Shown here: positions 37,433 through 51,583 of the stretch, in pieces
Layout of the letters: each line of letters begins with the position of its first letter
Numbering within the stretch: the stretch's first letter is position 1
DNA from: Rostratula benghalensis
Lineage: Eukaryota > Chordata > Aves > Charadriiformes > Rostratulidae
Length of the DNA stretch: 64,000 nucleotides
Assembly (NCBI GenBank): GCA_013399305.1
Contig: VXAI01000191.1
Span: forward strand, 579,191-643,190
Direction of reading: 5' to 3'
Position numbers and translations under genes: made by a program
The notes under the pieces: generated by a model
Seen by the model: the letters and a program-made list of their open reading frames with translations, nothing else
The model's database searches: none
Told to the model about the DNA's origin: nothing

Positions 37433-37518
37433 GTCCCAGCAGTGAGAAAGGGGAACATGATACAGCTACCTGTAAAATACGTGCAAACAAAACAGCCAGA
37501 GCATCCACAAAGCATCAG
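37433..37518 (+). other. Exon-like segment (weak)
   Basis: A good splice acceptor (TATTCTCCCTTTTTTCAG, AG at 37431-37432) precedes 86 bp that are open in one frame and begin VPAVRKGNMIQLPVKY. It ends at CAG followed by GTGTTC, a usable but weak donor. The predicted peptide does not match a family I know. Open frames of this size with splice-like ends occur by chance, so I list it only because a second exon-like segment with a poly-A signal follows within 800 bp. Confidence 0.2.
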
Positions 37519-37859
37519 GTGTTCGTATATACTTGTGTTGAGGAAGAATTTCTCATTAACTTATTATGAATACCTGATTGAAACAATCTCTTTTGATGAA
37601 TATCTCACCTGCTAATATTTAGGGCTGTATAAATTCAGGTAGCATTCCAGGAAATGTGATCTGTGAAAGGGCATATGATTTCACATAAAGACCTGCACGG
37701 AGGCCACCAGGACAGCCAATGAAACACAGAGACTTCAAGAAACTCTCTTCAAAGCAACCCAATGTATTCAAGTATACACTGCATTCAAGTTGGATGGATT
37801 TCCCTTTTGTCTATAGTCATCAGAGGCAAGTGACATCTTGAACGCCTCAAGAAGATTAA

Positions 37860-38168
37860 ATAGCAAAGCTCAGTCGGAAGCTTAAAAAAAAGAGAGAGAA
37901 AAGAAAAGGGCCAACTTGGCCATTATGGAGCTGGTCCTTTCTTGTCTGTGAAAGAGCTTTCAAGGAGTACTATTGGAAGAAGAAGGCCCAGATAAAGAAT
38001 ACAATGATGTTAGAAAGGGAGAACTCCGAGTGGAACCAGAGGGTGTGGGTTGCGCTGAATGAAGGATTAGTGCAGCTTCACAGCAAAGAAAAGGGGAATC
38101 CTAGTCAAGATGAAAATGAGGAATTACTTTTTTTAGACTCCAGTTCACTGAGCAGCGACAATGCATGA
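37860..38168 (+). other. Exon-like open frame followed by poly-A signal (weak)
   Basis: A 102-codon frame is open from 37860 to a TGA at 38166-38168, following a stop at 37857. Its latter half reads like a natural hydrophilic C terminus: Lys-rich KKKREKRKG, then a W/K/E-rich helix-like part (ERENSEWNQRVWVALNEG), then an acidic/Ser end (DENEELLFLDSSSLSSDNA). There is no early ATG, so it would have to be a terminal exon. AATAAA lies at 38274-38279, a sensible distance downstream. A clear acceptor directly upstream in the right place is missing. I do not recognise the protein. By rough estimate, some twenty frames of this length are expected by chance in the window. Confidence 0.2.
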
Positions 38169-38289
38169 TGGGAGGTACTTGACATAACACTCTTCCAGGC
38201 CATGTTTGCTCTCCATGTGGGACCAAGAAAAAACAACAACAGTGGCACACCAAAACAAAACAGTTTTTAACCTAATAAACTTACTCAGA

Positions 38290-41200
38290 AACTCTTTTTG
38301 ACAAACCTTGGGTTTTATTTACCATTGGGTATCTGCACTTTGAGCTGATCACACATGGGAAATTAGCATGCCAGATGTTCAGGCAATGTGTCTTCTAACA
38401 TGTCTATATTTTGCAAAATGTTCAAATGAATGCATTCTTATTGCACACTATAGGAAAGAAAGATACTCTAAGTGTTGAATTTCTTCACAGCCGTTAGAAA
38501 TAGTTACCTTCCTGAGCTTCTTAGGGCAAATTAGAAGGTAAAATGATGTGGAAATAAAAGGCATTTTGGATTCTTAACTTAAGATGTGTACACAGCAGTC
38601 AGGTTGATTCTGGTTTAGGGAAAAGACAGTGCAGAAGCAAGAAGGTACAATTTAATTGCATCAAGAGGTGGACACATATTTTGATTAAGTCCTATTAATA
38701 TTATTCTATGAATAACTGACCTTTTTTTCCATGTGTGAGGAAGCTGCCATCCCAGAATTACAATACTGCCTGTGACGAAGCCAAAGTGAAAAAAGGGGCT
38801 GGGACACAGGATCTCTGTGACAACTTATTTGTTAATAAGATGCAAAGATATACTTCAGGTTAGGGTGAGAAGCGGCAGGTTAGGAACACTCTGGGGATAT
38901 TACCACATCCACATCACACGGGGAAAGCAGGAAGCCAGGACTACATTTGCCTGGTGCTGAAATCATTATGGTAATAGATGGCAAAAGAAACAAGCTGGTC
39001 TACCTCAACCACTTCCCTAAATTGTCAGGAAAAGCTCAAGCAATTTAGGATATTACAAAGTATTAATCTCATGCAGAGACCCCTGCTGTCCTGAGGGGCA
39101 AGGGACCCTTTGCTGAGAAGTTTTCTTCAGGGCTTGATGAAAGAACTGAATGAGCAAAAAAAATGACCCTGAGATCATTCAAGTTTCCTTGGCTTCCTCT
39201 CAGTCCTGGCAAACATAAAATTTTATCAGGGACAGAACAGAAGCACCACTCCCTCCAGTACCACACCAGTTCATGATGCTGTTAATGATGAAGTCAGAGG
39301 CTGCACCTCTGGAGCAGCTGGGACAGAAAAAGAGGCTTCTTCCTAAAATGTATGAATTATCTGTGCTTGTGGTGAGGTTTTTTTTTTAAGAAAATCAATA
39401 AAAAGCGAGAATTCTTCACATTAGAATAGTTTGGCTTGAAGGACTCAAAAGTAAGACAGCACAGAGGTGACATAACTACTCTTCAAAATGTACACTGGCA
39501 AATAACATGAAAGCATTAAAAAGGCTGGCACCTGGACAAATGAGCTGTGGCTGTGAATACATTTAGGAAATCAAGAGGTCCTTTCCTGGTCTTTTGCCAA
39601 GAGTCTTCCAATTGGAACAAGAACTGAAAACATAACTAATTCAAAGGCTGAGCTGTATATATTGATGGTATGGCTGCTGCTGCTGTTAATAGTTGACTGG
39701 GTGCAATGACCTAAAGCTGAGGGAACTGAACTGTGGCTTTTGAGCACACATGATTTCTGGAACTGCCCAGGGTATAGTGTGACGTGGAGGTTCTGGCATG
39801 CAGCCTGCTCCCTTTCTACCACACTCCTTATGATTGTTCTCTTTTCTTCTTGCATTATCTGTTCTTTCTTTCTACTCATTGACTGCTCACTTCTAAGGGT
39901 TAGAGCCCAGGAGCTGGATGGTCACTGCTCTCCATGCGAACTACTGAGAAACCAAAAATGTAACAGTCTACGTGACTTTGTGAGGGCAGTTACTGCTTCT
40001 GCTTCCTTGCATGTGTGTGTGGTTATGTGGAACTGAAAGAGTGCTGTATATACCTCTGGTCTCCAGTGTAAAACCCTGATTCATTCTATTTATCATATCC
40101 AGACTCTTTTCTCTACCTTCTTAATAGGAACAGCCTTACAATCACCTGGCTCTGCATACCAACAGGGAGGTCACCTGAGTGTTTCCCATGGTGACTGTGT
40201 TCAGGACTCAGCGCTTCCTTGTCATACAATAGGAAGTTTGAAGACTGATTTCATCAGGTGCTGCATCACTGGAAAGATATTTTTTGTCTTTTGACAAACT
40301 CAGGAAGAATATATAATTTCACAGTGTCTACACATACACAGTAGAACTTTTCTTATGATAGCATGAATCTGTGAAGCTGCGGGCAAGAGATCTGTGTGGG
40401 CACGTGTGCACATGCAAGGGTGATCTTTGAGGATATTGTATCCTTCCATCACTGAAGCTATTTATTTGTTCATTGTTGGATAATCTGCCAGCTCTAAAAC
40501 ACCTTCTTATGCAATACCTTTTCTCATGAAAGAACTATGCGATTTTGCTCTGACAGTGATCCTCCATATAATTAAAGGGGTATAAAGTGAGATTATATAT
40601 TAGCTGATCTAAAGAGACAACAGGGTGAGGTAGGAGGTAGTGTGAATAAAGTTTTACCAGTGAAGTTCCAAAAACTGAGTGGAGCTACCTTGCTTTACAC
40701 AGCAAGGACCTTCATGCTGCGAAAAGGAACTGAACTATGGAGTTCTAAAATACTTGGAAGAAGCTGAAGGGGTACTGACTTCCTAGTTCTTGATTTTATG
40801 CCCTGGTTTACATATGTAAAAGAAAGATAACTGTTACCATGTAAATCCAGGTGATTTTTCTGTAAAGGTTCATATTTGACAGTCTTGCCTGAAGGCAATG
40901 ATCCTTTGGTCTACTACTCTGTGTTTAAAGTTCACCCTACTTTTCTACCCTTGCTGGCTTAGAGCCAGAATTGCAGTGTTGGCTGTCTCACTGTGTTCCC
41001 CCTATGCAGTCTGGTTCCCAGCTGCTGCGACCTTCCCAAGCTTTGCTTGAAAGCAAAGGGGAGTTCAAGAAGCACCTGAAATTCCATGCACTAAAAATGC
41101 ATTTTCACAAAGACAGACTGGGATTTTTTTCCGTAATTAGAACACAACAAAGTATATATTTATTCTTTACAGCAAACAGTGTCAAGTCAGAAGATGGCTG

Positions 41201-44200
41201 ACTTGATTCCAATTACTGCTGTTATAACCCATGAAACTATAATAATGCTTGTGGGGGAGTAATTGCTCCTTTTTATTCTCTCTTTTAAAAAAAAAATCTC
41301 TGTTTTTGTATCATAGCCATCAAGACAATATAACAGCAGGTGACAAAGTAGTGAAAGGTAAAGAGCACCTGGTAAACAGTCAGAATGATTTTCACACCAT
41401 CAACATTTACATTTTTCTTGCATTCACGCCAAAATGTTGGGTGGAAAAATGAGGTTAATTGTGCAAGAGAAGTCTTACACTTTTAATCAGGTGTATCAAA
41501 TGTCAAGTGTTTTCCTTTGTAGTTTGGTGACTTGGGTGATCCTGAATCATTGTAATGAAGGAAATTTCACTTTGATGAAAGGAAAACAAAGTCTGTAGAG
41601 GACAGCCAGAGAGTTTCCATACTTGTCTTCCCTGAAGTTCACTCTTTCGTCCAGTTTAAGAAACATCTTGAACAGGAATGTAACAGATCAAGAATTTTAA
41701 ATTGCATTGTATTTTCTTTAATTGTCCCAAATATAAATTTAAAAAAAGCCCTGTAATATATAGTGCAATTATGCTAATAATAAGGAAAATCAGAAATGTC
41801 AGAGTTAACAAGCAGAAAATGGAATCTTACTAAAGAACTGGAATTTTTGTGGCAATTTTTTGGTTTTGGTATTTTTAAAGGGAGGATAATTCAGAATGCA
41901 AGGGATCTGAAGAGATCATTCAGTCTAGCAGAATCAAGTATAAGGTCAGATAATACCTTCAGTGGCATTACTCAATTTACCTAAAGAGGAAAACAATAAA
42001 AAATTAAAATGCTTTCTTCTTTTTCCATTTTCACCTGATTTTATTTTTTTTCCTCTACTACTTATACTATCAAAACCAGAAACCCATATTCTTATGTTAT
42101 ATCCACACTTAAACACTTCTGTTAATGTTTGAATAATCAAAATTCTTTGTTAAGACAGCTCAAATTATTCTGCAGAGCAGCATGACAGAAGTTAACATGA
42201 CTATTCTGACTTCTATTTGTAAGCACAGATAGTACCACAATTGCCAATTAAAATAGAACATATTCAAATTGGAATCATTTTATGGTTGATTAAGCTGCAC
42301 GATATAACAAGCCATGTGTTGTTATGGATATTACCCTCGAGTTTACAGAGTTCCTCTGGTAGTCCACAGAGTGTCTGTGGGCTGAAGAAGTCATGCACTA
42401 GAAGTATATTCTTTATCACTTTCAAAGTAGAATGCTTTCAGAGAAGTAGGAATTAAAGAAAATATTTTCACAGTATTTAAAAAGAAGCACAAAAAGCGTT
42501 TTTCAAACAGTGGATTTGATTCATTCCTCTATGCGCAGATGAGCAGTGGGAGGGTTCTGTAACTTTTGTGATGTCTTTCATGAAGGTTATGATAGTAGGG
42601 TTTACCTCATGGGTCTAAACAAGACACCCTCTGGTGCTTCCCCACAGTCCTGACCACAAATCTTCCCTGTCCCTCTTCACCGCTACAAAGAAGTCAGGAG
42701 ATCTGGTGGTCTGTTCTGCTGTAACTCTTCTCCAGTTTTGCTCTCAGTTAGAATGGGCATGAAACCTGACTTCTACTGCTGGCACTGCAATAATACCTTC
42801 AGAAATCTGATGCTACAAAGCAGATGTCTTCATTATGCTTCTGTTGGTGTAGGCAAAAGTAAAGCAGGGCATGATTACAAACAGATATCTTTGAGGTATC
42901 CTTTTAAGTTGCTTTTACATGAAAAGTATCAACATAACTTCAAAAGGGCTAAGGAATAGTGAATCAGCTGTTTTGCTTCTCAACGTGCTTAGTGAGCTCT
43001 ACTTTAAAAATTAGTTTCCAAATTTCAGGTTTTGATCTGAAGTTTTGTTCACTCCACCTCCAAAATGTCACCATCCTGTCTCTACAGGTGTCCTTCCTCT
43101 GACAGGCTACAACCAGCAAATATGTCATTTCCTCTGGCCATAAAATTAACAGACAGGGGAAACTCTTGCCAGAGGGGAAGAACCTTGATAAAGTTTAATA
43201 AGTACTGTTGATGTTCCCTGCATGTACTAACAAGTTGGATCTAAAAATATGTATTTGAAACAAAAGCCCTAATGTAGTTCCTGATTCCCTAAGCAACAAA
43301 CTACATTTGTGAAAATGTTTCAGAAAAAAAGTATTAAAAGCAATTGTATGACTCCAATGGCTTGATACTAACTCCATAACTGTAGCAATTAAACAGAAGT
43401 GCTTTCTCACTAGGAAGTTAACAGAAGATGTTCTCACTAAGCAGTAATATTTTCTGACTTCATTGACTGGCACACCTTAGAATCACTGCCTTCAGCATAA
43501 TCTCTATACAGTCTGTTACCAAGCTTTACATGTTAAGTAACAACATGCTTATACTTCTCATCAGGGTAACCATTTCTCCCCCTTGAACAATAACTGCAGC
43601 TGACTCTTACATTTTTTTACTGATGTTACCCATCAGGAACTTCTAATTCAACCCAATTAACCCAAGCAAGATTTCAGAAGCCCCTTTATCTTCTGCAGAA
43701 GATTCAAAGAAGGAAGGTAAATTTTAGGGAGATGATGCTTCTCCCTTACAAACAATTAGCTCAGATTCTTCAAAATAACAGCAACAGAACCATGGTATTT
43801 TTAGTCTTTGTATAGTTCATGGACCTTTTCAGAACCATAAAGATGTGAATTTCACAGCACAGAAGCTGAAGAATGTGTCTCCATCACGGTTTTCAGGCTC
43901 CGGAACACATGGCATAAGCACATCATGCTCCATGACTTTGCTTTTCAAGTATATATATGGATAATGAGAACTTGATTAAACTGTCTGGTGGTATTTCAGG
44001 TGTGTCAGGCACGGGCTATGCTAGGGAACATGCATCCAGAATGCATCTTCTGGCCATGGCTAGTCAACTTTTGCAAGTTTGATGGAAAACGTTGATCTTC
44101 AGAGTGACTCTCAAGTAACTATCTTAATGTATCTGGCATGTTTGGTGCTGAAATGACTTGACACTGCTTTTGCCTAAAAATCTGAATTCCAACTCACGAG

Positions 44201-47200
44201 CTCCTAGCCCTAGGCTCACAAGAATGGAGCCTCTCACTCTGAGAGCAATCCCTTCATATGATGCTTTGCCAAAAATGACTTCTGAATACTCCACATTTCC
44301 TGTTGTCTCCGTTCTGTAAGTAAAACTAACTATAAGGTACAATTCCAAAAGGGAGCACTGAAATAAAATGAGCTGAAAATGTAGAAAATATTTTTTATTT
44401 GTTTACTTTTTAAATTTTTAGACACATTCATGACCTAGTTCAATTACCCTCTGGCCCACTTCTTTCATTAAGGTATTTACACTTGAAAGTAATTTGTAAT
44501 GAGAACATATGCAGGTGAATAACTTTTAACTAACGGAAAAATGAAAATTAATTTTAAGGCATAAGGGGTAAAGAAGTAATTTAAAATCATAGGTTTCTCA
44601 GATGAAAAGAGACAAAGATAACAAATAGGTATTTAAAGCATTCATTCTGAGTAAATCTCTGCATTCAGGACAAAGCTTTGAAGCACAGGAAAAAGTTTGG
44701 ACTTTCAGTTACTTTCCAGTAAGTTGTGAAAAACAATGCTCAGAATACAGATGTGACCCTCCTACCCCAGCATATATGGATGGAAAGAAATGGATTAACG
44801 TTTACATTAATTGGAAGAAATAAGTTTGCAAAAAGACTTGCATAAAATGGTCATTATCCATAGCTAGCTGTGGCTGGAGCTATAACAATTTGCACCGGCA
44901 TATTGTAATTTTATAAGTCTCTGATTTCTATAAGACTTCTCAGATTGCAGGCATGCTTGGAAAAATAAAGATCTTCTTGCTAATTGCAACATCAAAGCTC
45001 TTACAGAGAAAATCCATTCACCAGTTGCTCAGATCCTGTCAGAAAAAGCAAAGATGAAGAGTATCAGGTCTGTGTCTTGTGTTTTCATATCCGTAGGGAC
45101 AATGGAAGAGGTCAAAGTAAGAATATGTCTTATATGAAGAACAGTTTAGATGGGGAGACAGAAGAGATTCTGGATGCATAGAGACCATCAGAGTTATGGA
45201 CTTCTGGGGGAGCCAGCAGTAGCTGGAACAGTTGTCTGACTCAGCTGAGCTGGGATTAACCTAAGCAATCTATTATTAGAAACTGAGTCTTCCCTTTGAG
45301 ATCATGGTTGCGCATGGACACGCACACCTGGTCTTTTGGTGGCACAGAGGTGTTGTGGAGCAAATCAGCTTTTGGTTTATCCAGCACCTGAAATCTACCA
45401 TGAACCCAATGAACCCTCTAACGTGAACTCAGTAAATTAAAAAAAAAAGAAGAAAAAAAAAAAAAGAGAGTTCACAGATGAAACAACTGGGGAACAAGGA
45501 GCATTCAGGAAGAACTCTGTTTTGTCCCCAAATGCCTACATTCTTACTAATAGTTCACCAACTCTCAATGATGTATTTCTATTGAAATGCAGTGCAAGGC
45601 AATTTCCTTGCCTTAGGAAGCACAGACAGATACTTCTAGAACATTAGGGATGGCTGTCCCTTCTGGCTTTCAGCCTTCAGCTGTGGGGTCAAAGCTTTGT
45701 TCCTGTGATTCCCTCAGTTTACAGGGAAAGGATGACATTACCATTCTGTTTAAACTGTGAGAGGCTTTGTATCTGAAAAGCAATTCTTCAGGAACTGTAC
45801 TATATACAAAATGGGGAAATGAAATGTAAGATAACTTCATATAGCTATGTTTTTGTTAATTTTAAAAGTGTTTCCTAGAAAAAGTGTATTGACTTGAGGA
45901 ACTTTATTGTAGAAAAACACTATTAAAGAAATTATTTTAAAAGCCTGGAAACACTGACTCAAATTGACCTTTTAGGGTTATACATTCCTCTTCAGGCAAT
46001 ATTTTGATGGTAGCAGGGCTAAAACCATGAAGGCTGCTTACTGTGGCAATTTTGCTCAAACTGAAAAATCTGTCATAGTTCCGTTAGGTATTTCAGAATT
46101 TCTTAAAAGCTTTTTAGCTCAATTTTCTATTAAGAACAAACCAACAAACCTCAAACAAACCCAACCCATGTGTGAAAATGTTAAAAAGTACTTATTAATT
46201 GTAGTAGGTCTAGCAAGAACGAATAATGTCCACAAGCTCCCTTTACTTCATAAACCCTCTCTATAAGTAGGGTGCAGTGCATTAGATTCTCTAAATATGT
46301 GTTAGATAGTGGAATAGAAATCTGGAATGGAAATGGATAGAAATCACTTTTCTTTAGCAACTGTAGAAACAAATCTGCAGTTACCATGTTTTTGGCTCAT
46401 TTAGTCAGCTTTTATATGAAGTTCTGCAGAGTTATATGCAAATTATAAAGAAGTCCAGCTTCAGTTAAAACTCTTGAGTTTCCAAGCAGACCTCCACATT
46501 CACTTGAAAGATGGAGTTCATTGAGTTATATACGTCCTCAAGATAGATTGATCTTGTCTGAGGCTTCAATTACTACTAAGGCATGCCCAGTCTTTGGAGT
46601 TTGATATGTCCTGCACATCATCAAGGGTTATCAGCGAGGTTTTTCTGAATGCCAGAGAGGGATAAGTTAGTTTGCACCAGTTAATTGAACATCAGTTAAG
46701 CACTGCATGCATTCTGACATACAAACATGCAGAATTACTTAAAGTAAAAGGAATCAAAAAGTTTTACTTGTTAAATATTGTTGTTAAAATATATGTCTCA
46801 TCCCCAAACCCAGGATTTCTACATGTTTAAAGAAAGCCACATTTCTGAACATTTTTCCACAAAGGCATCACTGATGAGACTCCACTGACCAGTGCAGAGA
46901 ATCACTTTAGACTATTTCTCAGGTTCTGATGCAGAAATATACCAGGGACAGATGTTCTACCAAATCCCCGAATACATCTATTGCTCCAGAAGTCGATTCC
47001 CCATGCCAAGAGTACATCCAAAGGTAATAGCATAGGTAATGAATGACAAACCAGGCATTTGGCTTTTGATATTCCCCCACTGGCTATTCACTGCTTGGTT
47101 CCCTTCTGTCCTCAGGCTCCTGGGTATCTTACAGGAATGATCCAACTGGTGTCACTCAAAGGGCAAAGAGATAAACCATATGTGAAAAAGAATAAAATAA

Positions 47201-47875
47201 CGTGCCTTTGTCCCTTTCAAACAAAAGAAATCAACCTATAACAAACCAAAGAGAAGTGGCTTTGTGAATGAGAGGCCTGGTCATCATTTGCATTGCCTTA
47301 CACCTTCCCACCAGCAAAATAAACCTTGAAAGGGGTAGTTCCCTTTTTAAGTGGGCTTTTACTAAATTTCAGTCTTCCTAAATGCTTGCAAAGAGTCTTT
47401 AACTGGTCAATTTAACAAGTTTAGAATTTTTTTCCGCATTAAAAAAATAATTAGTAAGGTAATTTATTTAATAATGTTAATTCAAAAATGTGAAGTGATA
47501 CAAGAAAAGTGTGAAATTACCAGTAAAAACAGTTTTGATATAGCCTGACCTGTGGATGAATTTGTATTCTTGGAAGTCAGATTTCATCCCTGACATTGTC
47601 GCTGTACCGCATTTTAAAGGTACAAAACCCAGCCCAAATCAGCTTCAAAGTAATTCTAGGTTCTGCTAGATGACAAATTAGAAATTAGAGAATGAGAAGA
47701 GTGAAACAAATTCATGCCATTACGGTTGTTTTTGTTATCACCTGCTTTTGCATTTTCAAAGCAGACTTTCACATGCATAGCTAGACTACACTGTGGCATC
47801 CGGTATTGATCTCACCCACTAAAGCTTTCAAGCAGCCTGGAATCTTGTCTAACCTTCTGCAAATATATGCATTTA
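38290..47875. other. Long unique AT-rich noncoding stretch
   Basis: No gene, RNA gene or transposon is recognised. Frames of up to about 100 codons occur on both strands (39571-39879 -, 39740-40036 +, 43195-43473 -), mostly overlapping each other, with no domains. An A-rich tract at 45439 is listed separately. Confidence 0.65.
45439..45470. repeat. A-rich tract
   Basis: Two A runs (about 10 and 13) are separated by GAAG and followed by GAGAG. I checked the 400 bp upstream for a retrotransposed gene copy with this as its poly-A tail. A 65-codon frame at 44984-45181 is the only candidate and has no known motif, so I do not call a processed pseudogene. Confidence 0.85.
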
Positions 47876-47879
47876 AAGG

Positions 47880-48240
47880 TCACACACATGATGCGAGATT
47901 TGCTTGCCAAACGCATTCTGTGTGCTCATTCTACAATGTAACCTGACAGTTAACTTTAGCCTGCTTGGTGCTGGTTTATGCTGGGGGAAGCAATGCAGCC
48001 TGAAGATTTAATGTTAAACACAGAATTTTCCAAGCTGTTATAACCATGCAATCCACAGCATTCCTCAGATAACCACAATGATGTGGTGGGCCAGCTGAAG
48101 GAAGATAAAACAGCTAGTATGTTTAGCACGTTTAATAGCTTGCTGCTGTTGTTTTTAAATTGGAAACGTCTCAGTTGCCTCCGGAATAGCCTGCTGTTGG
48201 AAGATACTAAAAATGTTACTTTTTTATATAGATCCTGCAC
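47880..48240. other. Candidate conserved noncoding block
   Basis: This is a stretch of mixed composition with several clustered motif-like strings (for example TTAATGTTAAAC at about 48008 and AACCATGCAATCC at about 48042) and no repeat. A 94-codon minus-strand frame at 47956-48240 covers it, but it begins from a non-ATG codon and shows no domain. Function is inference. Confidence 0.2.
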
Positions 48241-48681
48241 CTCTTAATATGCTCAGGTCATCACTGTTCTTGCCATTTGGTGCTTTTACAGCATCCTAGT
48301 ATACATGTTAGTTGTGGAGGTGTACGGCTTTTGTTCAGGTGTCCTTTGAAAAGCAGAGATTCAACAACAAGATTAACTGCAAGAGCCATTAAGGATCTAA
48401 CTACTTGCAATTTCTGTCACTAAAATGTATAAACAACAGTAATAATGGCAGAAAAAAAATGAAATTAAACAGACTCATGCAAAATACTGTCAAATGGACT
48501 CCTTTTTCCTGCTGGCAGCAAGAAGACAAAAGCAGAGCTGCTCTACCTTGTGGCAGTTAGCAACTGATCCTTCTATGCACTCCATAAAAAAAAATTCCAC
48601 CCTTAAAAAGTATTAGATAATTTTAAGCTGTTTTATCCCTTGATATTATATAAGAGCAATTTTAATTAATTCTTAAGAGTT

Positions 48682-48708
48682 AAAAAAAAAGGGAAAGAAA
48701 GAAAGAAA
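48682..48708. repeat. A-run plus (GAAA)n tract
   Basis: Nine A are followed by GGG and four GAAA units. It is simple sequence, next to a candidate conserved block. Confidence 0.9.
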
Positions 48709-48764
48709 TGAAGATTTGTGTTTCTTAGGAATGCTAAGCTGTACAAAAGCTCAGGGCTTTGTTT

Positions 48765-49235
48765 TTGGGCTGTCATTCTAAAGGAGGTGAGGACGGATTA
48801 TAATTGCACTGTGGGGCCTGAACAGAGGACCCCTGTAGGTAGAGCAGGCCTTTCAATCTTCTGATCAACGGAGCTGAAACAAAAATGCAGGAGGGCTGTG
48901 TTCCCACGTTCTTTGACAGTTTCCTGCTGCAGATAGCGTCCTTTTAAACCTCCCTTATGCTTTCATTATGCTGGTGAAATAATGAATAATTTGCCTCCTC
49001 CACTCTTTGATATGCATGGTCAGATATTATTGGGTAAGAAGCAAGAGGGACCTTCCTATAACCTTAATCCAGTTCACACTAATAAAATGATTTAGCTGAG
49101 CATTCTTGGGAAGCAATTATTTTTCTTGAAGACAATGACTATCAAAAAGTCCCTAATGGGCAGAGGCAGATCAGGTCACCTCAGCTTTCCATTTTCTTCA
49201 ACACAGGCAATGTTTGGGCCTTAAAGTACGAGCTC
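48765..49235. other. Candidate conserved noncoding block
   Basis: A balanced, non-repetitive stretch with homeodomain-type clusters (GGATTATAATTGC at about 48795, AATAATGAATAATTTGCC at about 48980) and TGATATGCATGG (POU-like) at about 49009. No frame of note. The impression of conservation cannot be tested from a single sequence. Confidence 0.25.
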
Positions 49236-49595
49236 TCTTCTGCAGTTTTGTCACAAATACTCAATCATTACTCTTGCTGAGTGTAGGGTTAAAAATGAGT
49301 TAGGCTTAATTTTGATTTATTCAAGTGTGTAGACTGTGAGAGGTTAACTGTACTCTGAGTTCGGTGAGAGAAAATCTTCAAAGGAAGAAATATGCTGGAG
49401 AAATGAGAAAAGGTACTCCTGTTTCTTAACAGTAGTGGTGAGCAAACATATTTCAATTCTCATGCTACTACTTGTCATTAAATTATGGCGTTCTTAAATA
49501 AAACAACGCCAGAATTATTTTTTTCATAAATTAATACAGGATTAATGAAAGACAGTTTTAATAATTTAAATAATTTAAAACACTACTGTGGGCTG

Positions 49596-49613
49596 TTTTT
49601 TTTTTTTTTTTTT
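49596..49613. repeat. Poly-T run (18)
   Basis: An uninterrupted homopolymer of 18 T. It could be the poly-A tail of an old minus-strand retrocopy, but the sequence to its right shows nothing recognisable. Homopolymers of this length are also prone to sequencing length error. Confidence 0.95.
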
Positions 49614-51583
49614 GGTAAGATTAATGCTAGTTTAAGAAGATTAGTATTCTCTTCATTTATATCTTAAAAATCATCAACAATTACCAAATACACTGGCTGT
49701 CAAACAATAACACTCCTATTATATAATCTGGACTGATCCAAGTCTTTCCAAACATCAATTGAATTGTCCTCACACTCCTCTTGACACAAAGATAATGTGT
49801 ATATCTTTATTACTGGGGAGTTATGATGATTGCTGTTATCATTGCTACTTAATATAAGTGTTAATATTATTAACAAAAACCATCAGGCTGATTGCATCTT
49901 TTAAAGCCAGGTAAACATGAGCTGAGTTTTCTAAAGACATGCAGAGGCCTTTTGTTCTCACCTTCTATTATTGTAATGATATAATTTAAATGAGTAGAAG
50001 ATATGGGTCACGGGTGTATTTGCATATCTAAAGAGTAGTCTGATCCTGAAAAAAGCTCACACTCCCACCTTAGGTGTATTACAACCTTGTATTTTTTGTT
50101 AGGAAAACAGAATTTTTAAGTAAATAATAATACAATGCGGTAAAACTACAGCCCTATAGTGTTAGTTACATGCAAAAAGACTGGTATTAAACAGAAGCAC
50201 TGTAGTAAAATTAAGGCAACTTCTCAAGGCTATGTAATCATTGATCATACTGAAAGAATTATTAACAAAGTTTTCCTATGGTTATACTTGGCAATGCTAT
50301 TAATGATGTCATTGAATTTGGTACAAAATGCAGGAGTCGTGCTAGATTGCTCCAAAAATGGATGAATTGTAAATTCAGATTCAGATTGTTGAATTTCAGA
50401 CATCCAGTTGAGGCTCAGAGGTGAAGAACAAGCATCCACCTTTCATCATAAATCTGCTTATTTAAGGATAATATTATGATGGTGCTCCTAATTTACATGT
50501 CTGCAAACTTAATTTGAGCTGTGATGAAACTGACCTTAAAGACTGATAAGGATTGTACTGTGAGTTGAAAACAAGTGATAGTTATGAATCATACTAGTAA
50601 ACTTATGTTTTCAGTACAGAATTGTAATTATGTCAGTTTAGGAAGTGGTAGCAAAATGCCACCTGGAATATTCTATGTAGCACTGGCTATCCAAAGTAAA
50701 AAAGACAAAATAAAATTAGAATAAGTGCAGAGAATAACTTTTATTCTTCTGAGTGAAGACTGAAAGACAAAACCCAAAGTAATTTCAATTATTCTTCAAT
50801 GGAAATATTAAGCGTAGTCTGATGAGAACCTGCAAATTGGCTATAGCTTGACTATCGCTATCCATGGATAGTACAGAGATAACTTTAACTTCCTTCTTTC
50901 TAAGGTGTTGTCTGTCTCTCTAATTAAATATACACCATGAAATGGAAAAAGAGTAAAGATCACTGAAGTTTGGAACCACTGAGTCCATATGGTGCAATGC
51001 ATCACTGAGAGAATTTATCAACATATCTTAGATGTGATGTGACATCCAAGTTAAGGCATTTCATGTGACGTTGCCCACATGGATACCTATGCATCATACT
51101 CCCCTATATTTTGGTATCCTTGATTAGCGTGGCTGCAACTAGCTCATTTCCCTGCCTCCTAGTGTCTCAGTTTTTCACCCTGCTTCCCTCCTTTCCTAGA
51201 TCTCTTCCTATGGTGAACTGTTACTGAACTAAAGTATGAAGATGTTAATTAACTGATGTAGGGCAGTTACAGGCACTATAAAATAAATAGCTCGGAGAGT
51301 CTCTTCACAGACATCTGTCATAGTTCAGAGTTAAGAAAAAAACAATACAATGATACTCCCAAGAGAGAGAGGGAGGAAGAACATACTACAGGCAGTTGAT
51401 TACAGCTGATACAGCAGGAAATGAGAAACACCAACCAGGTGGCCACTCCTTCACTACTGTAATCACTTGAGTTAACAACACTGAAGATTATGTAGTTAAA
51501 TTAATATGACCTCTGATTAAAGAAAGGTTTAAAGCCTAACATGGTAAAATTATAGATTTCTGTAGCAAAATTTCACTATTAAC

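Noticed and set aside
45000..45470. Possible processed pseudogene with the A-rich tract as tail
   Set aside because: The upstream frame (44984-45181) has no known motif, and the tract is not a clean poly-A.
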